Shown here: positions 44,608 through 53,152 of the stretch, one piece after another
How positions within the stretch are numbered: the first letter of the stretch is position 1
Layout of the letters: every line of letters begins with the position of its first letter
Source of the DNA: JAOSJT01 sp035362335
GTDB lineage: Bacteria; Bacteroidota; Ignavibacteria; SZUA-365
Length of the DNA: 64,000 nt
NCBI GenBank assembly: GCA_035362335.1
Contig: DAOSDL010000002.1
Span: forward strand, 62,001 to 126,000
Direction of reading: 5' to 3'
Translations under genes and position numbers: made by a program
Notes under the pieces: generated by a model
Database searches by the model: none
Told to the model about the DNA's origin: nothing
The model's input: only the letters and a program-made list of their open reading frames with translations

Positions 44608-46125
44608 CTAGGCCTCCAGTGTGCCGAGCATGTCGAGCAAGGCGCCAGCAGTGAGATCGCTCAGCGGTACGGCGGCATCGCTCCCACCCAGGCGCAGCAA
44701 CAGTCCGCGTGCCGTGGCGATATGCCGCCGCGCACGTTCGGCGCGACCGAGCATGCGTTGCACCGACGCCGCCGCCACATGCGCCACGATCATTTCGTGA
44801 TCCAGATACAGTGCCCGGTCGAAGGCGGCGGCGGCCGCCGAGGTTTCGCCCATTTCGCGCAGTATCGTTGCGAGCACGAAATGCGCCTCGGGTTTCATTT
44901 TCTCCAATTCCACCGCGCGCGCGGCAAGTATGCGGGCCTGTTCGAGCAAACCGCTGTCGGCAAGCGCGAGAGCTTCACGCAGTAAAGCCTCACTGTCCCC
45001 GCTGTTCAACCTGCGCTCCTGATCTCCTTGCTCCGTGGCAGCGGAGTGCGACGGGGAGTATTCTCGTGTACCCGCTTCGGCGTGAGAATCCGCAGTGTCA
45101 GGCACGGTATCCTCCGCTGGAGTTGCGTTTTCCGACAACGTGGTGTCGACATCCTCGCGCAAATGCAGCAGTGATGCGAAGGGATTTCGGAAATGGTAAT
45201 GCTCGTGACTGTCTTCGGAGCTTTCCTGCTCCGCTGCTTCCTGCCGCGTGAATTGCAGTAGTGTGGCGATACGGTTTTGCCGCGTGAACAGCGTGACCTC
45301 GCCAAAGCGCCTGCTTTCCAACCCAGGAGCATTCACCAAGGTGACTTCCGTCATGCTGGGCACCAGCCAGCCGTCGTCGCGCAGACTGCGCCTGAAGGAC
45401 TGCACGATGCGACCCACCACATCGCGGGTGAAATACATCAGCACATTGCGGCAGAGAATGAGATCGAAGCCCGTCGGATACGTGGAAACATCCACCAGAT
45501 TGAGCTGTCGGAATTCCACCATGTCCCGCAGACGGGGGTGCACGGCATAGCGTCCCGGCATGTCCTCGGAGAACCACGTGTTCACGAGTTCCGTGGGCAT
45601 ATCGCGGAACGACCAGTCGCGATACACGCCCTGCCGGGCTCGGTCGAGTGCCGTGGAATTGATATCCGTGCCGAGGATGCGGACGCGCAGCGGATCATCG
45701 TCCTCCAGCATGGACGCCACCATCATGGCCAGCGTATACACTTCCTCGCCGGTGCTGCAACCTGCGCTCCAGATGTTGAGCGTACGTTCGCCGCCACGGG
45801 CCTTTCGTTCCAGAATCTCCGGGATCAGCTTCTCCCGCAGTACGGAGATCACGCCGATCTCGCGAAAGAAATACGATTCGCCAATGGTCAAATGCCGGGC
45901 GAGTGCATTCACCGCGTCCGCATCCTGCGCGCCGTACTCTATCCACAGCAGGCAGGCCTGCACGCTCTCGAAGCCCAGCTCATCGGCCACGGGTCGGAGC
46001 AGGCGCAGGAGATCGGACCATTGATGCTGCATGTAGCGCAGACCGAGCAGCGCTTCGAGGCGGGCGATCACGCGCTGGGGATTCACAGACATCGCTTGGT
46101 TCACCGCGGATGGCTGGCTACTCAT
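44608..46125 (-). CDS. cheR: CheR methyltransferase with C-terminal TPR (WspC-like)
   Basis: 505 residues. The CheR methyltransferase domain (about 15-285) includes a helical N-terminal part, ESYFFRE, LNIWSAGCSTGEEVYTLAM (SAM-binding), GTDINSTALDRARQG and DLILCRNVLMYF. The C-terminal third has tetratricopeptide-like repeats (EALLREALALADSGLLEQARIL, then EAHFVLATILREMGETSAAAAAFDRAL). WspC and FrzF share this CheR-TPR architecture. It methylates receptor glutamates. The ATG at 46125 overlaps the first CheW by ATGA. Confidence 0.9.
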   Translation of the reverse strand: MSSQPSAVNQAMSVNPQRVIARLEALLGLRYMQHQWSDLLRLLRPVADELGFESVQACLLWIEYGAQDADAVNALARHLTIGESYFFREIGVISVLREKLIPEILERKARGGERTLNIWSAGCSTGEEVYTLAMMVASMLEDDDPLRVRILGTDINSTALDRARQGVYRDWSFRDMPTELVNTWFSEDMPGRYAVHPRLRDMVEFRQLNLVDVSTYPTGFDLILCRNVLMYFTRDVVGRIVQSFRRSLRDDGWLVPSMTEVTLVNAPGLESRRFGEVTLFTRQNRIATLLQFTRQEAAEQESSEDSHEHYHFRNPFASLLHLREDVDTTLSENATPAEDTVPDTADSHAEAGTREYSPSHSAATEQGDQERRLNSGDSEALLREALALADSGLLEQARILAARAVELEKMKPEAHFVLATILREMGETSAAAAAFDRALYLDHEMIVAHVAAASVQRMLGRAERARRHIATARGLLLRLGGSDAAVPLSDLTAGALLDMLGTLEA

Positions 46126-46625
46126 GGCAGCACCTCCTCCACAAACCGCTGTGCTTCATCGACATCGATACATAGTCGGTCTGCGCGCATTTCTTCGAGT
46201 AGACGGGCGATGTCGAGCACAGGCACAGGTTCTTCCTCGACCAAAATCACCGTCGAAAAGGATGCAAGGCTCTGTTGATGCGTCGATCCCACGTTGCCCG
46301 TGGCTTCCACCAAATCGAACACCTCATCGGCAAGCAGCGCGCACGATGCTCCGGCATTGCCACACACGATGTAGGTTTGCCAGGTGGAAACATCTCCTCC
46401 GCGTTCCATGCAACGATGCGCCGGATCGAGCAACGGGACAACGGTGCCCCGATAGTTCAACATCCCCAACACAACGCCGCCCGCCGTTGGGAGACGCAGC
46501 AGCGCATACGCGGGTACCACTTCCACAATGTCCAACAAGTCGACGGCGAAGCGAAATTCGCCGGCGGCGAAGGGCAGGACAAGCCGAGGTGCGGATTCTT
46601 CCATATGCAAATCGTTGATCTTCAT
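46122..46625 (-). CDS. cheW: CheW coupling protein 1 (WspB-like)
   Basis: 167 residues, one CheW domain: LVLPFAAGEFRFAVDLLDIVEVVPAY, GVVLGMLNYRGTVVPLLDPAHR and LADEVFDLVEATG. First gene of the chemosensory operon. The upstream 180 bp contain an AT-rich stretch with ATTAACTTTTATTAAT, the likely promoter region, and then the purB terminator. Coupled to cheR by a 4-bp overlap. Confidence 0.85.
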   Translation of the reverse strand: MKINDLHMEESAPRLVLPFAAGEFRFAVDLLDIVEVVPAYALLRLPTAGGVVLGMLNYRGTVVPLLDPAHRCMERGGDVSTWQTYIVCGNAGASCALLADEVFDLVEATGNVGSTHQQSLASFSTVILVEEEPVPVLDIARLLEEMRADRLCIDVDEAQRFVEEVLP

Positions 46626-46808
46626 CGTCTTCCGTCATTCAGTACCGTTCCACAACGCGAGCCCGATGGTGGCACTCGAGTGTTAGGCACAAGTTAGCGA
46701 TCCCTGCTTACAGCGGTCTGAACTATGGATTAATAAAAGTTAATGGTGAGCACTCCCCTATTGCATGGCAAGCATTGCATACTTCAGCAAATCCACCCCG
46801 CATTCTTC

Positions 46809-46855
46809 CAAAAAAACAAGGGGAACACCGGCGAAAATCCACGCCAGCATTCCCC
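46809..46855 (-). terminator. terminator of the plsY-htrA-purB operon
   Basis: On the minus strand GGGGAATGCTGGCG, an eight-base loop, CGCCGGTGTTCCCC, with an internal mismatch, is followed by TTGTTTTTTTGG. It starts 32 bp after the purB stop. Confidence 0.85.
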
Positions 46856-46886
46856 AAAAGGAGCGTCGAGTCGGAAATATAGGGAG

Positions 46887-48179
46887 CTACAGTCCCAGAC
46901 GCTCGAAAATGAAGTCGACGTATTTGGTGCTGCGCGATGGATCGAAGCACGCATCGAGCTCGGAAGCGGACAAGCGCGAGGTGACTTCCGGATCGGCGGC
47001 GAGCAGAGCGCGGAGGTGCACGTCTTCGCGCCAGACGCGCATGGCATGCGACTGCACAACGCGATAGGCGTCCTCGCGCAGCATGCCGGCTTTGGTCAGT
47101 GCCAGCAGCACCTGCTGCGAAAAGATCAGGCCGCGCGTGCCGTTGATATTGCGCAACATGTTTTCGGGATAAACGAGCAGCTTCTCCACAATGCCCTTCA
47201 TTTTGGCCAGCATGTAATCGAGGGCGATGGTGGCATCGGGCAATATCACCCGCTCCACCGAGGAATGCGTGATGTCGCGCTCATGCCACAACGCCTGGTC
47301 CTCGAAAGCGGCAAGTGCGTAGCCCCGCAGCAAACGCGCCATGCCCGCCACGCGTTCGCAGGTGATGGGATTGCGCTTGTGCGGCATGGCCGAGCTGCCT
47401 TTTTGTCCGGGTGAAAAATACTCCTCCGCTTCCAGCACCTCGGTTTTCTGCAAGTGACGGACTTCTGTGGCGAATTTCTCAAGTGAACCACCGATGATGG
47501 CGATGGCGGAAAGAAACTCGGCGTGACGGTCGCGTTGCAGCACTTGCGTGGAAATGGGTGATGGTTTGAGTTGCATTTTTTCACAAACATAACGCTCGAC
47601 GAAGGGATCGATATTCGCATAGGTGCCCACCGCACCACTGAGTTTGCCAAAGGAAATCGTCTCGATGGCGCGGTCGATGCGGACAAGGTTGCGCTGCATT
47701 TCCTCATGCCACATGGCGAGCTTGAGGCCGAAGGTCATTGGTTCGGCATGAATGCCGTGCGTGCGGCCCATCACCGGCGTGTACTTGTGCTCGCGCGCGC
47801 GCACGGCGATGGCATCGCGCAGCGCCACCATGCCTTCGCGCAGCAGCAAACCGGCCCGACGCGTGACCGAAGACAGCGCGGTGTCCACCACATCCGACGA
47901 GGTAAGGCCCAGATGCACGTAGCGGGAGTACTCGCCCACATGCTCCGCCACATTGGTAAGAAAGGCGATGACATCGTGGTTGAGCGTGCGTTCCAGCTCG
48001 GCGATGCGATCCACGGAAAAATCCGCCTTCTCACGAATCACCGGAATGGCTTCGCGGGGAATGAGACCGAGTTCGGCCTGCGCCTCGCAGGCGTACAGTT
48101 CCACCTCCAACCAGGTGTGGAAGCGGGACTCGTCGGTCCAGAGCGTACCCATTTCGGGACGCGTATAGCGTTGAATCAT
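46887..48179 (-). CDS. purB: adenylosuccinate lyase
   Basis: 430 residues, normal for the short PurB type. It removes fumarate from SAICAR and from adenylosuccinate in purine synthesis. Motifs: TSSDVVDTA at about 93-101, MGRTHGIHAEPMTFG (general-acid His) at about 136-150, and the fumarase/aspartase signature GSSAMPHKRNPITCERV at about 261-277. Start ATG at 48179 is 13 bp after the htrA stop. Cytoplasmic, tetrameric in relatives. End of a three-gene operon followed by a good terminator. Confidence 0.97.
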   Translation of the reverse strand: MIQRYTRPEMGTLWTDESRFHTWLEVELYACEAQAELGLIPREAIPVIREKADFSVDRIAELERTLNHDVIAFLTNVAEHVGEYSRYVHLGLTSSDVVDTALSSVTRRAGLLLREGMVALRDAIAVRAREHKYTPVMGRTHGIHAEPMTFGLKLAMWHEEMQRNLVRIDRAIETISFGKLSGAVGTYANIDPFVERYVCEKMQLKPSPISTQVLQRDRHAEFLSAIAIIGGSLEKFATEVRHLQKTEVLEAEEYFSPGQKGSSAMPHKRNPITCERVAGMARLLRGYALAAFEDQALWHERDITHSSVERVILPDATIALDYMLAKMKGIVEKLLVYPENMLRNINGTRGLIFSQQVLLALTKAGMLREDAYRVVQSHAMRVWREDVHLRALLAADPEVTSRLSASELDACFDPSRSTKYVDFIFERLGL

Positions 48180-48191
48180 CGTTGTGCTCCG

Positions 48192-49328
48192 TTAATCGAG
48201 TTTCAAATCCAGGGTGCGGGAATTGCCGTTGCGCATGATGTCGAGGCGGATGACATCGCCCTTGATGGAGTAGCGAATCATACTCTCGAGCACGGCAATG
48301 CTGAACACGGGCTCGCCATTGGCGCGCAGAATGATGTCGGCCTCCTCGAGCCCGGACTTGCGCGCGGCGCTGTTGCGTCCGGTGATGCGCGTGACCACCA
48401 CGCCTTCCACCTTGTCGAGGTTGTAGGCGTGTGCAATGGCCTCGTTCACTTCCTGCGCTTTGAAGCCCGGGTCGAAGTCGCGGTTCACCTTGCCATCATT
48501 GCGCAAAATGTCCACTATCTCCTTGACGCGATTGATGGGCACCGCGAAGCCCACGCCCACGCTGCCCTGATTCGGCGTGTAAATGACGGTGTTCACGCCG
48601 ATGACTTCGCCGAGGCTGTTCACCAGCGGACCACCGCTGTTGCCCGTGTTGATGGCGGCATCGGTTTGCAGCATGTTGCGGTACACGCGTCCTTCGCGCT
48701 GCTGAAGGTACATGTGCGTGGCGCTGATCACACCCACGGTGACGGTGGGCTTGGCGCTCGACGAGAACAGGCCGAAGGGATTGCCGAAGGCGATGCTCCA
48801 CTCGCCCACGATCACATCGTCGGAATTCCCGAGTTTGAGATAGGGAAAATTCTCTCCGCCCTCGACTTTCAGAAGCGTGATGTCGGTGACCGGATCGGTG
48901 CCGATGATTTTCGCGTTGTGCTTGGTCCCGTCGGTCATGGTGATCACAATCTCTGTGGCGCGACCGGCCACGTGATCGTTGGTGATGCAGTAGCCATCGG
49001 GAGAAATGATGAAGCCGCTGCCCGCGCTCTGGAATTTCTCGCGGTACACGCGCTCGCCGTAGAAAAACTGCAGCCACGGATCGAGCACCTGCTCGCGGAT
49101 TTCCGAGACGTTGATGCCGACCACGGCCGGACTCACTGCTTCGATGGCGCGCGTGATGGCGTTGCGGCGGGAATTCGTGATGTCGTCACCTCCGGAGGCC
49201 GAAGCCATGCGCTCGTATTGCGGCGGCGTGCCCTGGGGAATGACGGAATCGTCGCGGCTGCCACAGGCACCGAGCAAGGTGACATTGAGAAGAATGACTG
49301 CGCAGGTGAGAATAGCGGAGCGTAGCAT
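48192..49328 (-). CDS. HtrA/Deg serine protease, lipoprotein
   Basis: 378 residues with a lipobox (LLGAC, Cys22), so the mature protein is probably a periplasmic lipoprotein. The trypsin-like domain has the full triad: His119 in TNDHVA, Asp149 in DPVTDITLL and Ser231 in NTGNSGGPL. One PDZ domain follows (about 285-375: VEGVVVTRITGRNSAARKSGLEEADIILRANG), so it is a single-PDZ DegS/HtrA2-like form. Role: periplasmic protein quality control or cleavage of a regulator. Lies between plsY and purB with short gaps (24 and 12 bp). Confidence 0.9.
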   Translation of the reverse strand: MLRSAILTCAVILLNVTLLGACGSRDDSVIPQGTPPQYERMASASGGDDITNSRRNAITRAIEAVSPAVVGINVSEIREQVLDPWLQFFYGERVYREKFQSAGSGFIISPDGYCITNDHVAGRATEIVITMTDGTKHNAKIIGTDPVTDITLLKVEGGENFPYLKLGNSDDVIVGEWSIAFGNPFGLFSSSAKPTVTVGVISATHMYLQQREGRVYRNMLQTDAAINTGNSGGPLVNSLGEVIGVNTVIYTPNQGSVGVGFAVPINRVKEIVDILRNDGKVNRDFDPGFKAQEVNEAIAHAYNLDKVEGVVVTRITGRNSAARKSGLEEADIILRANGEPVFSIAVLESMIRYSIKGDVIRLDIMRNGNSRTLDLKLD

Positions 49329-49352
49329 GTCGTTATCCCGGAAAAGTAGAGA

Positions 49353-49985
49353 TCATGAAGCATGGCCGCGGCGTCGCAACAGCGTGCGCAGCGGGCCGAG
49401 GTGTTTGAGAAAAATCAGCACGAACATTGCCGCGCTGGCCACGACCAGAGATATCGTCTGCGGCACAGGAAAGAGCGTCGCGGCCTCGAAGGGTGCTGGA
49501 ACAATGAGCACGATGAAGGGCGACAGCACCGTGGCGGCGATATTGCCGAAATGCACATCGCGCGTTTTGAACCAGCCGGCCAGCCACAACACCCCCCACA
49601 CCGCGGGCAGCAATGGATTGAACAGCAGCGCGGCACCGGCGGCGGGCGCAAGTCCCCTTCCGCCCTTCCAACCTATCCAGGGCGAGTAGTTGTGCCCGAG
49701 AATGACGGCGAGCATGGCCACAACCGCCACGACGAAGGAATCCGCATACAGCGCATGCGTGAGCGCGATGGGAAGTGCGCCTTTGGCAAGGTCCACCACC
49801 AGCACAATCACGCCCACCCGTTTGCTGTTCGACACCTCGTAGGCGTTCAGCGTGCCGATATTGCCGCTCCCCTCGAAACGCAAGTCCTTTCCGCTGTGCC
49901 GGCGCACCAACAGGTACGCCGTGGGAAAGGAGCCGATGAGGAACGCGACAAGAAAAACGGGAAGGATTTGCGCAAGATGGTCCAT
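49353..49985 (-). CDS. plsY: PlsY-type glycerol-3-phosphate acyltransferase
   Basis: 210 residues, about 5-6 membrane helices. PlsY moves the acyl group from acyl-phosphate to glycerol-3-phosphate. Three family motifs are visible but altered: motif 1 GSFPTAYLL(VRR), motif 2 GSGNIGTLNAYEV (usual GSGNPGATN), motif 3 GHNYSPWIGWKGGRG (usual GHNFPVFLKFKGGKG). Divergence in motif 2 places this outside the common bacterial branch, yet the core Gly, Asn and Lys residues are kept. First gene of the plsY-htrA-purB operon; its promoter region is shared with the divergent sppA gene. Confidence 0.85.
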   Translation of the reverse strand: MDHLAQILPVFLVAFLIGSFPTAYLLVRRHSGKDLRFEGSGNIGTLNAYEVSNSKRVGVIVLVVDLAKGALPIALTHALYADSFVVAVVAMLAVILGHNYSPWIGWKGGRGLAPAAGAALLFNPLLPAVWGVLWLAGWFKTRDVHFGNIAATVLSPFIVLIVPAPFEAATLFPVPQTISLVVASAAMFVLIFLKHLGPLRTLLRRRGHAS

Positions 49986-50238
49986 GACGACAATATACAG
50001 GTTAAACGGAAAACGTTAAACGTTCAACGTGGGTCGGTGGCGCGTTGCAATTGTCTGTGCCGCTGGCGCGTCGGTGCAATGTGAAAATGGCGAAAAGGAA
50101 ACCGGGCCTCGCAGCCTCGACCCGGGACACTGACGGGGTCCGAGTCCGGGGAGCACGGCCGGAATGTCACGGCGGCAATCACGGTTGACTCGCATGCGCG
50201 ATTTTCGTAACTTGGTGATCCTCAATAAGTTATCGTAC
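49986..50238. other. divergent promoter region of plsY and sppA with heptad repeat
   Basis: 253 bp without a gene. At 50002-50029 it has four 7-bp units TTAAACG, GAAAACG, TTAAACG, TTCAACG, a periodic minirepeat similar in design to the AGAGTRA repeats elsewhere. It lies just upstream of the plsY start. The remaining part is GC-rich; no clear -35/-10 found. Confidence 0.5.
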
Positions 50239-51174
50239 ATGAGGAACATGAGTACTGCAAGTAAATGGATTCTTGGTATTGTGATTGCGTTCGCGGGCTT
50301 CGCCCTGCTGGCTTTTGCCATGGGGTTGTTCATGATCGCCTCGGCGCTGACGACGGCATCCACCGACTCGTATGAGGAAAGTTTCGGGGGCAGCACCGCC
50401 GAGCGTGTGGCATTGATCACACTCGAGAGCGACATTACCACTGCCGAGGACATCATCGAGCAGCTCAGGAAGTATCGCAAGCGTTCGTCCGTGAAGGCCA
50501 TTGTGTTGCGCCTGGATTCGCCCGGTGGCGCCGTTGTGCCGAGCCATGAAATTTACGAGGAAGTGAAGCGCACGCGCAATCTGGGCACGCCCGTGGTGGT
50601 GTCCATGGGCTCGGTGGCCGCCAGTGGCGCCTACTACATCGCCTGCGGCGCCAGCAGCATTGTGGCCAATCCCGGCACCATCACCGGCAGCATCGGCGTG
50701 GTGGCGACGTTCACCAACGCCAAAGGACTGATGGACAAAATCGGCATCGAGCAGACCACGGTGAAATCCGGCGAGTTCAAGGATGCCGGCAGCCCGGTCC
50801 GCCGCATGACCGACAGCGAGCGGCAGTATTTTCAGGAGACCATCGACAATGTGTTCGGACAGTTCGTCGACATCGTGGCCGAGGCGCGGGGCATGAGCAC
50901 CGACAGCGTGCGCATCTTTGCCGACGGACGGATTTTCACCGGCGAACAGGCCTACGGCTATGGACTGGTGGACACTCTCGGCACCTTGCAGACCGCCATC
51001 GCCATTGCGGGAACGCTGGGTAAAATCAGCGGCGAACCCCGCGTGGTGCGTGAACTCCCCCGACAATCCGTGTTGGACCTGCTTACCGGCGAGCAGGCCA
51101 GCACCGCCCTGAGCACGATAGGCAGCGCGTTGCGGGGCGCGCCTCCCGTGCAGTACAAACTGATGTTTCATTAA
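50239..51174 (+). CDS. sppA: SppA signal-peptide peptidase
   Basis: 311 residues from the ATG at 50239 (an ATG three codons later at 50248 is an alternative). One N-terminal membrane helix (about 10-36). The peptidase has the Ser/Lys dyad of the short SppA type: Ser129 in GSVAASGAYYIA and Lys181 in SGEFKDAGS; RLDSPGGAV at about 91-99 is the substrate-strand motif. It degrades left-over signal peptides at the inner membrane. It is followed by an HU gene 24 bp downstream. At 311 residues it is of the Bacillus type (single domain), not the duplicated E. coli form. Confidence 0.92.
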   Translation: MRNMSTASKWILGIVIAFAGFALLAFAMGLFMIASALTTASTDSYEESFGGSTAERVALITLESDITTAEDIIEQLRKYRKRSSVKAIVLRLDSPGGAVVPSHEIYEEVKRTRNLGTPVVVSMGSVAASGAYYIACGASSIVANPGTITGSIGVVATFTNAKGLMDKIGIEQTTVKSGEFKDAGSPVRRMTDSERQYFQETIDNVFGQFVDIVAEARGMSTDSVRIFADGRIFTGEQAYGYGLVDTLGTLQTAIAIAGTLGKISGEPRVVRELPRQSVLDLLTGEQASTALSTIGSALRGAPPVQYKLMFH

Positions 51175-51197
51175 CCACCAGTATCACAGGTGCCACA

Positions 51198-51494
51198 GTG
51201 ACAAAAGCCGATATCGTCGACAATATCGCCGCCGCCACGGGACTGACCAAGGTCGAAACCGAGGCGGTGGTGGATGGTTTTCTCGCCACGGTGAGCCAGG
51301 CGCTCAAGGATGGGCATTCCATCGAAATCCGCGGCTTCGGCAGCTTCAAAGTGAAGAAACGCAAGGCGCGCATGGCCCGCAATCCCCGCACAGGCGAGGA
51401 AGTCTATGTCGACGAGCATTTCGTCCCCATTTTCAAGGTGTCGAAGGAACTTCGCGCCGGTGTTGATGCCAATCTGAAGTCGCAGGAAGGATAA
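51198..51494 (+). CDS. HU/IHF family DNA-binding protein
   Basis: 98 residues starting with GTG. MTKADIVDNIAAATGLTKVE, then VVDGFLATVSQALKDGHSIEIRGFGSFKVKKRKARMARNPRTGEEVYVDEHFVPIFKVSKELR. The GFGSF and RNPRTG motifs define the HU/IHF DNA-bending arm with its conserved proline. It binds the minor groove and compacts or bends DNA. A short C-terminal tail follows. It lies between sppA and the zinc-ribbon TPR gene with close spacing (23 and 3 bp). Confidence 0.95.
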   Translation: MTKADIVDNIAAATGLTKVETEAVVDGFLATVSQALKDGHSIEIRGFGSFKVKKRKARMARNPRTGEEVYVDEHFVPIFKVSKELRAGVDANLKSQEG

Positions 51495-51497
51495 CGC

Positions 51498-52457
51498 GTG
51501 AGCAACGACGAACTCCTGCTCTGCCCCTCCTGTGGTTCGCGCCTCGTCGCGGGCGCCGCGCATTGCGACATCTGCGGAGACGATCTCAGCACGCCTCTGC
51601 CCGAGGAGCGCATCTCGCCCGAGGAACGTCCCGCGGCCGAAGAGCGCACACGTCCCGAAGCGCGACCCGCGGCCAGTACGAAGGCGCCCCCGGCCACGGG
51701 CACGTCCGGTGCTGCGACTCCCGCTCCGCGCGCCGGCGCCTACTGCGTGATGTGCGGCGCCGCCAACGACGACAGCCATCTGTTTTGCCATGCCTGTGGA
51801 CAGCCGTTGAAAAAACGCCCGGGCGCAGGCAAAGGCAAGCCGCAGCAGCAAAGCAAGCGCGCGACTGCTCCACAGGCGATGTTCAGCACCTGGCAGTGGA
51901 TCGTCATCGCTGTGGCCTCGTTCATCCTCGGCGGCGCGCTGACGGCGACGTTTTTCCCGGCCAGTGGTCCGGGTACGGCGGCGACGGGCGGCGAGAGCGG
52001 CCCAGCGGCGGCACAACAGCAAGCACCGAAAGTGTCGCTCGAGCAGGTCAATGCAGCACGCGACGCGGCGCAGGCCAATCCTCAGGATATGCAGGCGCAA
52101 CTGCGCTACGCGAATATCCTGCACGACGCCATGATGCTCGATCAGGCCATCGCGCAATACAAATTGTATCTCGCCAGCGAGCCCGACAATCCGGATGCGC
52201 GCGTGGACCTGGGAATTTGCTATTTTGAGCAGAAGAAGTTCGACGAGGCGATAGCCGAGATGGAGCGCGCCGTGGCCGGCGCCCCGGATCATCAGCTCGG
52301 AAACTTCAATCTCGGCATTGTCAACGCCAATGCGGGCAACAAGGAAAAAGCCATGGAGTGGTTCCGCAAGGCCCGCGACATCGACCCGAATTCCACGTAC
52401 GGGCGCAACGCCGCCGCCATTCTCACCGAGATGATGGCGGGTGGAGCGCAGCAGTAA
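51498..52457 (+). CDS. zinc-ribbon protein with membrane helix and TPR
   Basis: 319 residues from the GTG at 51498. Two zinc ribbons: LLCPSCGSRL...HCDICGDDL (about 7-28) and AYCVMCGAAND...FCHACGQPL (about 81-102), separated by a Pro/Ala/Glu-rich linker. A membrane helix follows at about 133-153 (WQWIVIAVASFILGGALTATF), and then TPR units (about 180-300: QLRYANILHDAMMLDQAIAQYKLYLA, DARVDLGICYFEQKKFDEAIAEME, NLGIVNANAGNKEKAMEWFRKA). The zinc ribbons should be cytoplasmic and the TPR periplasmic; it may scaffold an envelope complex. Function unknown. HU gene is 3 bp upstream. Confidence 0.8.
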   Translation: MSNDELLLCPSCGSRLVAGAAHCDICGDDLSTPLPEERISPEERPAAEERTRPEARPAASTKAPPATGTSGAATPAPRAGAYCVMCGAANDDSHLFCHACGQPLKKRPGAGKGKPQQQSKRATAPQAMFSTWQWIVIAVASFILGGALTATFFPASGPGTAATGGESGPAAAQQQAPKVSLEQVNAARDAAQANPQDMQAQLRYANILHDAMMLDQAIAQYKLYLASEPDNPDARVDLGICYFEQKKFDEAIAEMERAVAGAPDHQLGNFNLGIVNANAGNKEKAMEWFRKARDIDPNSTYGRNAAAILTEMMAGGAQQ

Positions 52458-52510
52458 AACGGACAACGAACATCAGTTCTCCCCTTTCACCCTAACTGGA
52501 GGTATCTCCC

Positions 52511-52606
52511 ATGCCCTGTGGCAAGAAGAGAAAACGCCATAAAATGGCGACGCACAAGCGGAAAAAACGTCTTCGCAAGAATCGGCATAAGAAGAAAAAC
52601 CGCTAG
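52511..52606 (+). CDS. 31-residue AURKAIP1/COX24-type ribosomal protein
   Basis: Only 31 residues: MPCGKKRKRHKMATHKRKK followed by RLRKNRHKKKNR. The strongly basic peptide with KKRKRHKMATHKRKKRLRK matches the bacterial AURKAIP1/COX24 domain, the homologue of mitochondrial mS38 (bS22-like), located at the small-subunit decoding region. A GGAGG stands eight bases before the ATG. Small enough to be missed by automatic gene finding. It is 53 bp after the TPR gene and 10 bp before the HIT gene, so it belongs to this plus-strand cluster. Confidence 0.85.
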   Translation: MPCGKKRKRHKMATHKRKKRLRKNRHKKKNR

Positions 52607-52616
52607 ACGGTAGAGC

Positions 52617-53135
52617 ATGGACAGACTCTGGTCTCCGTGGAGATCACGATACATACAGTCCTTCGGAACGGATCAGGAAGCGACGGGCTGCGTGTTCTGC
52701 GCAGCCCTCGCTTCGGACCGCGACGACGAGCGGTATGTTGTGCGACGCCACGAACACTGCATCGCCATGCTCAACCTGTATCCGTACAACAGCGGTCACC
52801 TGCTGCTTATCCCCAAGCTGCATGTGGCCTCGTATCACGATCTGCCGCTGGACGCCTACCGTGAACTCACGGATCTCGTGCGCCAGTGGCTGCGCGTATT
52901 CGACGCGGTGATGCATCCCCAGGGATACAACATCGGATCGAATATCGGGCGCGTGGGTGGTGCGGGCATCGACCAGCACATCCACATGCACATCGTGCCA
53001 CGGTGGAATGGCGACGCGAATTTCATGCCGGTGGTCGCCGACACCAAGGTCATTTCGGAATCGCTCGACGACACCATGCACCGGCTTCGCCAGGGCTTCG
53101 ACGCGCTTCCGCCACTCGAATCATCCACTCACTGA
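52617..53135 (+). CDS. HIT family nucleotide hydrolase/transferase
   Basis: 172 residues. Zinc pair CVFC (Cys25, Cys28) near the start and the histidine triad HIHMHIV (His121, His123, His125) with nucleotide-binding strands NLYPYNSGHLLLIPKLHV. The triad His-x-His-x-His defines the fold; members hydrolyse or phosphorolyse ApnA and AMP conjugates. The CxxC and GYNIGSNIGRVGGAGIDQHIH run match the Ap4A-phosphorylase-like HIT group. Follows the small ribosomal protein gene by 10 bp. Confidence 0.92.
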   Translation: MDRLWSPWRSRYIQSFGTDQEATGCVFCAALASDRDDERYVVRRHEHCIAMLNLYPYNSGHLLLIPKLHVASYHDLPLDAYRELTDLVRQWLRVFDAVMHPQGYNIGSNIGRVGGAGIDQHIHMHIVPRWNGDANFMPVVADTKVISESLDDTMHRLRQGFDALPPLESSTH

Positions 53136-53152
53136 CGGGAAGGATCGTCATC

